A stretch of DNA of 64,000 nucleotides from Solicola gregarius (GTDB taxonomy: Bacteria > Actinomycetota > Actinomycetes > Propionibacteriales > Nocardioidaceae), in the NCBI RefSeq assembly GCF_025790165.1, contig NZ_CP094970.1, positions 3,162,001-3,226,000 of the forward strand, in the 5' to 3' direction. Of the stretch, positions 60,581 to 64,000 are shown piece after piece. The notes beneath the pieces were generated by a model, which made no database searches, had not been told where the DNA came from, and was given only the letters and a program-made list of their open reading frames with translations. Position 1 is the stretch's first letter; each line of letters opens with the position of its first letter. The translations under genes were made by a program, and so were the position numbers.

Positions 60581-61612
60581 ATGTCCATGATGAAGCGATT
60601 CCGTCCGGTCGCGGCGGTTGCCGCTCTCGCCGGCCTGTTGGTGCTGAGCGCCTGCGGGAGCTCCGACGACGGTGACTCCGACTCCGCGCCGCCCGACGGC
60701 TCGGCGGCGTACCCGGTCACCATCGAGCACGCGCTCGGCACGACCACGATCGACAGCGAGCCGACCCGGGTGGTCACGTGGGGCTTCGGCAGCACCGACG
60801 CGGCGCTTGCCCTCGGGGTCGTCCCCGTCGCGATTCCGCAGCAGACGTACGGCGGCGACGACGACGGCGTACTGCCGTGGATCAAGGAGAAGCTCGCCGA
60901 CATGGACGCCGAGACGCCGACGATGCTGACGAACCAGCAGGGTTCCGACGAGATCCCGCTCGAGGAGATCGCCGCCGCGAACCCGGACGTGATCCTCGCG
61001 AACTACTCCGGCCTCACCCAGGCCGACTACGACACGCTGAGCGACCTCGCGCCCACCGTTGCGTACCCGGACCAGCCGTGGGCGACACCATGGCGCGACG
61101 TCGTACGCACGGTGGGCACGGCGCTCGGTAAGAAGCCCGAAGCCGAGAAGCTGATCACCGACACCGAGCGGGTCGTCGCAGACAAGGCGGCCGAGCATCC
61201 CGAGCTGAAGGGCAAGACGGTCGCTGCGGTATGGGACACAGGCGATGCGTTCTACGTCTACAAGCCCGCCGACCCGCGCGTGGAGTTCCTGACCGACCTC
61301 GGTCTGAAGAGCGCGCCGAGCGTCGACGAGCTGAGTACCGACGAGTCGACGTTCTACTACACGATGAGCTACGAGGAGCTCGACAAGCTGACCAGCGACA
61401 TCCTGCTTTCGTACGCCGACTCCGACGACGCCGCGCAGACGTTCCTCGACGCGCCGTACGCGCAAGGAATGGAGCAGGTGAAGAGCGGGCACGTTGCCTC
61501 GATGACCGGCCCCGAACCAGTCGCGGCCGTGTCGCCGCCGACCGTGCTGTCGCTCACCTGGGGCATCGACGACTACCTCACGGAGCTGTCGAAGGCCGCC
61601 GCCGGCAATTGA
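60581..61612 (+). CDS. Iron-siderophore-binding lipoprotein
   Basis: A 343-residue receptor of the FepB/FecB (periplasmic-binding class III) type. The lipobox is VLSAC (Cys about 25), followed by an Asp/Ser linker. Domain motifs are TRVVTWGFGSTDAALALGVVPVA and EEIAAANPDVILANYSG, with long connecting helix VGTALGKKPEAEKLI. No permease or ATPase gene is adjacent, so it must serve a transporter encoded elsewhere. The iron box at 60545 indicates iron-repressed expression, shared with the heme oxygenase gene. Confidence 0.92.
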   Translation: MSMMKRFRPVAAVAALAGLLVLSACGSSDDGDSDSAPPDGSAAYPVTIEHALGTTTIDSEPTRVVTWGFGSTDAALALGVVPVAIPQQTYGGDDDGVLPWIKEKLADMDAETPTMLTNQQGSDEIPLEEIAAANPDVILANYSGLTQADYDTLSDLAPTVAYPDQPWATPWRDVVRTVGTALGKKPEAEKLITDTERVVADKAAEHPELKGKTVAAVWDTGDAFYVYKPADPRVEFLTDLGLKSAPSVDELSTDESTFYYTMSYEELDKLTSDILLSYADSDDAAQTFLDAPYAQGMEQVKSGHVASMTGPEPVAAVSPPTVLSLTWGIDDYLTELSKAAAGN

Positions 61613-61664
61613 GCCGACCCGGCGCGGTCGGGCGTCGCGCCGCGGCGCACTAGGGTGTGATCCC

Positions 61665-62138
61665 ATGACCGCTGCGAACGCGGAGTCGAACCGCCGCGCC
61701 CAAGCCGAGATGTACGGGGAGCCTCTCGGCGACCTCATCGGCCGGTGCGCGACCGTACTCGGGCTCACCCAGGCCAAGGTCGCGAAGCTGCTGGGCATCT
61801 CGGCGCCGATGCTGTCGCAGTTGATCAACGCGCACCGGATCAAGATCGGCAATCCGGCCGCCGTGCATCGGCTGCAGGCGATGTACGCGGTCGCTCAGCG
61901 GGTCGTCGACGGTGAGGTCGCCGTCGACGACGCCGTTCGCGAGCTCGAGGCCGACCACGGCGCCGAGGGTGTCGTCACCCAGACGACGACCGTGACCGAC
62001 GCCGCGGTCGCGGTGCGCGCCGTGTTCCGTACGGCCGGCTCCGCCGACGACTTCGTCGCGGCAGCCGACCTCCTGCGCGCCTCCCATCCGGCCATCGCCT
62101 CGCTGCTCGAGACGTACGGCGGGGCCCGGCATGGGTGA
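61665..62138 (+). CDS. Helix-turn-helix DNA-binding protein
   Basis: A 157-residue protein with an XRE-like helix-turn-helix at about 30-65 (LGLTQAKVAKLLGISAPMLS) and a C-terminal alpha-helical region of unknown function (AAVAVRAVFRTAGSADDF). It overlaps the Ser/Thr kinase gene by 8 nt. A plausible inference is that it is the kinase substrate or controls the same locus. I know no functional assignment for this pair. Confidence 0.85.
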   Translation: MTAANAESNRRAQAEMYGEPLGDLIGRCATVLGLTQAKVAKLLGISAPMLSQLINAHRIKIGNPAAVHRLQAMYAVAQRVVDGEVAVDDAVRELEADHGAEGVVTQTTTVTDAAVAVRAVFRTAGSADDFVAAADLLRASHPAIASLLETYGGARHG

Positions 62139-63258
62139 GGTGTTCGCCGGTCGGTACGAGTTCGTCGAGCCGATCGCCCACGGTGGCATGGGCACCGTGT
62201 GGATCGTCTGGGATATCCGCGACCGTGTCCATCGCGCCGCGAAGCTGCTGCGGCAGGCCGATGCCGGATCGCTGATCCGGTTCGTACGCGAGCAGTCGGT
62301 ACGCATCGACCACGACCATCTCGTGACCCCGCGCGGCTGGTCCGCGGAGGACGACCGGGTGCTGTTCACGATGGACCTCGTACGCGGTGGCTCCGTGCAC
62401 GACCTGCTCGGCGACTACGGCGCGCTCCCTGCGGCGTGGTCTGCGACGTTGTTCGACCAGCTGTTGCTGGCGCTCGAGGCGGTGCACGGTGCGGGGCTCG
62501 TCCATCGCGACGTCAAACCGGCGAACCTGCTGCTCGAGCCCACCGGCGCCGGACGCCCGCATCTGCGGCTCGGTGACTTCGGCGTCGCCGTCGCGTTGAA
62601 CGAGCCGCGGCTCACCCAGGCGGCGACCGTGCTGGGTACGCCGGGCTATCGGGCACCCGAGCAGATGGCGGGCGCCGACCCGCATCCGACGCAAGACATC
62701 TGGGCGGCGGGCATCGTGCTGGCCGAGATGCTGACGGGGCGTCGCCCGCCGCTCGATGCCGCGGCGTTGCCGCCCACCCCGCCGCCGGGCGTCGACCGGA
62801 CGCTGTGGCAGCTGGCGTGTGTGATGGCCGAGCCGGATCCCGAGCGTCGGCCGCCATCGGCGGCAGAAGTACGTGGCGTACTCGCGACGACGGGCCTCGT
62901 TGCCGCGCCCGACGGCGCTCCGGACAGTGCCGATGCGGAGATCGAGGTGCTCGAACAGGTCGAGGTCCCCGGCGCGGTCGCATCGCCCGACGTACGCTCG
63001 ACGCCGACGGCCGAGCCGAGCGCGGCGGCGGGCGCGCCCGAGGACATGCCGGGATGGGCGGCGGGCCGGAGCACCCCGGAGCCCGCGAAATCGGAGAGCC
63101 CGCCACCGAAGGCGCGGCCGGAACCGAGCGAACCCGGCGCCGCACCGCGCTCCGATCCCGTGCGCCGGCCGCGATCGCGGGCGGCGGTACTCGGCTGGAT
63201 CGCGATCGTGATCGGCATTGCCCTGGTCGCGGCGGCCGGGTGGTTGCTGATCCGGTGA
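62131..63258 (+). CDS. Ser/Thr protein kinase with C-terminal membrane anchor
   Basis: A 375-residue kinase. Kinase domain about 8-260: HGGMGTVW, Lys38, HRDVKPAN (125-132), DFG (149-151), GTPGYRAPEQ. A Pro/Ala/Glu-rich tail (about 270-350) and a terminal transmembrane helix (about 354-374) follow, with nothing outside the membrane. The invariant Lys lies in AAKLL. It cannot sense extracellular ligand directly, unlike the kinase at 27475. It is co-translated with the HTH protein and flanked by vWA-family genes. Confidence 0.92.
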   Translation: MGEVFAGRYEFVEPIAHGGMGTVWIVWDIRDRVHRAAKLLRQADAGSLIRFVREQSVRIDHDHLVTPRGWSAEDDRVLFTMDLVRGGSVHDLLGDYGALPAAWSATLFDQLLLALEAVHGAGLVHRDVKPANLLLEPTGAGRPHLRLGDFGVAVALNEPRLTQAATVLGTPGYRAPEQMAGADPHPTQDIWAAGIVLAEMLTGRRPPLDAAALPPTPPPGVDRTLWQLACVMAEPDPERRPPSAAEVRGVLATTGLVAAPDGAPDSADAEIEVLEQVEVPGAVASPDVRSTPTAEPSAAAGAPEDMPGWAAGRSTPEPAKSESPPPKARPEPSEPGAAPRSDPVRRPRSRAAVLGWIAIVIGIALVAAAGWLLIR

Positions 63259-63278
63259 TCCGAGCGCGCCGCTGCGGA

Positions 63279-63325
63279 GTCGGTGTGGGATCGATGGACT
63301 AGGTATCCACCGATCCCACACCGAC
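63279..63325. terminator. Hairpin between convergent genes
   Basis: A 19-bp stem with one mismatch (arms starting GTCGGTGTGGGATCG) and a 9-nt loop lies 20 nt after the kinase stop and 15 nt before the convergent stop at 63341. It is a bidirectional terminator candidate without a T-run. Confidence 0.65.
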
Positions 63326-63340
63326 GCCGCCGAGCGGGCC

Positions 63341-64000
63341 TCAGCGCAGACGGGGCCGTCGCGCCAGCGCGACCGCGGTGACGCCGCCGGCGATGACCAC
63401 CAGGCCGACGCCGCCGAGCAGCAGGGCGAGCATCGGAACCTCGCCGCTGGAGTCGGAGCTCGACGCGAGGTCGGTGTCGTCGCCACTGACACCCGCGCCC
63501 GCGACGTCGTCGTCACCGGCGACGGCCTCCTCGAACGATGTGTACGTGGTGTCGGCGGCCGGTGTGTTGAGGCCGTCGGACACCTCGTACTCCGGGGCGC
63601 CGTTGCCTGCCTCACCGAAGCGCTTGACCGTCAGCTCGTAGGGGATCAGGACGCCGTCCTTCATCAGGCTGAGATTGACCTCGACATACCGGTATCCGGG
63701 GAGGTCGGAGCCTGAGATGTCGGAGTCCGAGGAGTCGCGGTTCAGATACCGGACGTCTGGCGTCATCGCGCCCGTACGCCACGCGTTGTCGTCCTCGAGC
63801 CACATGTTGCCGAGCGGCGTGGTCGTCCAGTCCGACGGCTCGTCGAGCGACGTGGTGACCGAGGCCTTCGAGCGCATGGCCGTGTAGATCTCGGGCGCGA
63901 AGCCGCTGAACGCTCCGGAGTTCTCCAGCGCCGCCTTCGGCAGCTTCGCGTCGATCTGCACCTGGAGCCGCTGACCCCAGTCGACCGGGATCGCGAACAC
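63341..64000 (-). CDS. Membrane-anchored paralogue of the vWA protein, partial (5' end beyond window)
   Basis: The C-terminal 219 residues of a protein homologous to the distal region of the 58536 product (FAIPVDWGQRLQVQIDAKLP against FEIDADWGQRVNAAVDFPKP). Then an acidic stalk and a transmembrane helix with arginine tail (MLALLLGGVGLVVIAGGVTAVALARRPRLR in two parts). The N-terminus lies beyond the right edge, so whether a vWA domain precedes it is not visible. The paralogues bracket the siderophore receptor, HTH and kinase genes. Confidence 0.8.
   Translation of the reverse strand: MFAIPVDWGQRLQVQIDAKLPKAALENSGAFSGFAPEIYTAMRSKASVTTSLDEPSDWTTTPLGNMWLEDDNAWRTGAMTPDVRYLNRDSSDSDISGSDLPGYRYVEVNLSLMKDGVLIPYELTVKRFGEAGNGAPEYEVSDGLNTPAADTTYTSFEEAVAGDDDVAGAGVSGDDTDLASSSDSSGEVPMLALLLGGVGLVVIAGGVTAVALARRPRLR

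Overview
The window is a high-GC actinobacterial chromosome segment with no rRNA, tRNA, insertion sequence, phage gene or CRISPR array that I can recognise. Gene content points to Actinomycetota, and I infer Propionibacteriales/Nocardioidaceae. The supporting signs are a Mycobacterium-like sdh / cdd-deoA-add / punA-pmmB / lpdA neighbourhood, an actinobacterial pyruvate carboxylase and acyl-CoA carboxylase alpha chain, DtxR-type iron boxes, and striking over-use of GTAC/CGTACG. The family assignment is inference.

Layout. (1) 1-6405: two different succinate dehydrogenase operons diverge from a LysR gene. The left one is a mycobacterial Sdh1-like anchor plus flavoprotein, cut by the window edge. 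The right one is a complete type-B sdhCAB operon. A 25-bp palindrome in the divergent promoter is a strong operator candidate. (2) 6438-9270: a translationally coupled TetR-cupin-DUF4865 operon and an M20 amidohydrolase. (3) 9433-24472: a nucleoside uptake and salvage region with a BMP lipoprotein, ABC ATPase, two permeases, cdd and deoA, and later a MaoC protein and add. A TAXI-TRAP transporter with its own two-component system (two receptors, one fused permease) sits inside it. (4) 24630-31228: a membrane vWA protein, a uridine-kinase-like gene, a sigma factor diverging from a Ser/Thr kinase, and an MFS pump with a TetR regulator. (5) 31329-34616: a type-B carboxylesterase, and a MarR gene diverging from an unusual FMN reductase-GNAT fusion. 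(6) 34636-41214: deoxyribose and nucleoside catabolism (a catalytic-domain-less ALDH paralogue, a full ALDH, deoC, a phosphosugar mutase, punA), with a PH-domain membrane protein. (7) 41461-46805: iron-box-controlled heme oxygenase, LpdA-type quinone reductase, and two cell-wall proteins (amidase, SpoIID/LytB). (8) 46986-58352: pyruvate carboxylase, a four-gene operon of paralogous membrane proteins that I cannot name, a frameshifted biotin carboxylase/BCCP alpha chain, and a BBE-type flavin oxidase. (9) 58416-64000: an FtsX-permease remnant, a vWA membrane protein, an iron-siderophore receptor behind an iron box, an HTH regulator plus Ser/Thr kinase, and the C-terminal part of a second vWA-type paralogue.

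The genes in (3) and (6) form one pathway. Nucleosides enter through BMP/ABC. Cdd, Add, DeoA and PunA convert them to bases and (deoxy)ribose-1-phosphate. The mutase and DeoC break the sugar phosphate to glyceraldehyde-3-phosphate and acetaldehyde, which the ALDH can oxidise. SDH and pyruvate carboxylase connect this to central metabolism.

The most unusual signals are non-coding. A family of 22-bp GAGGAGAG units is arranged as head-to-head arrays at three gene ends (16328, 22729, 46800), one of them a perfect 95-bp palindrome. Other long perfect hairpins lie at 31245, 37965, 56958 and 63279. The best candidate for an undescribed protein system is the four-gene operon at 50462-54912.
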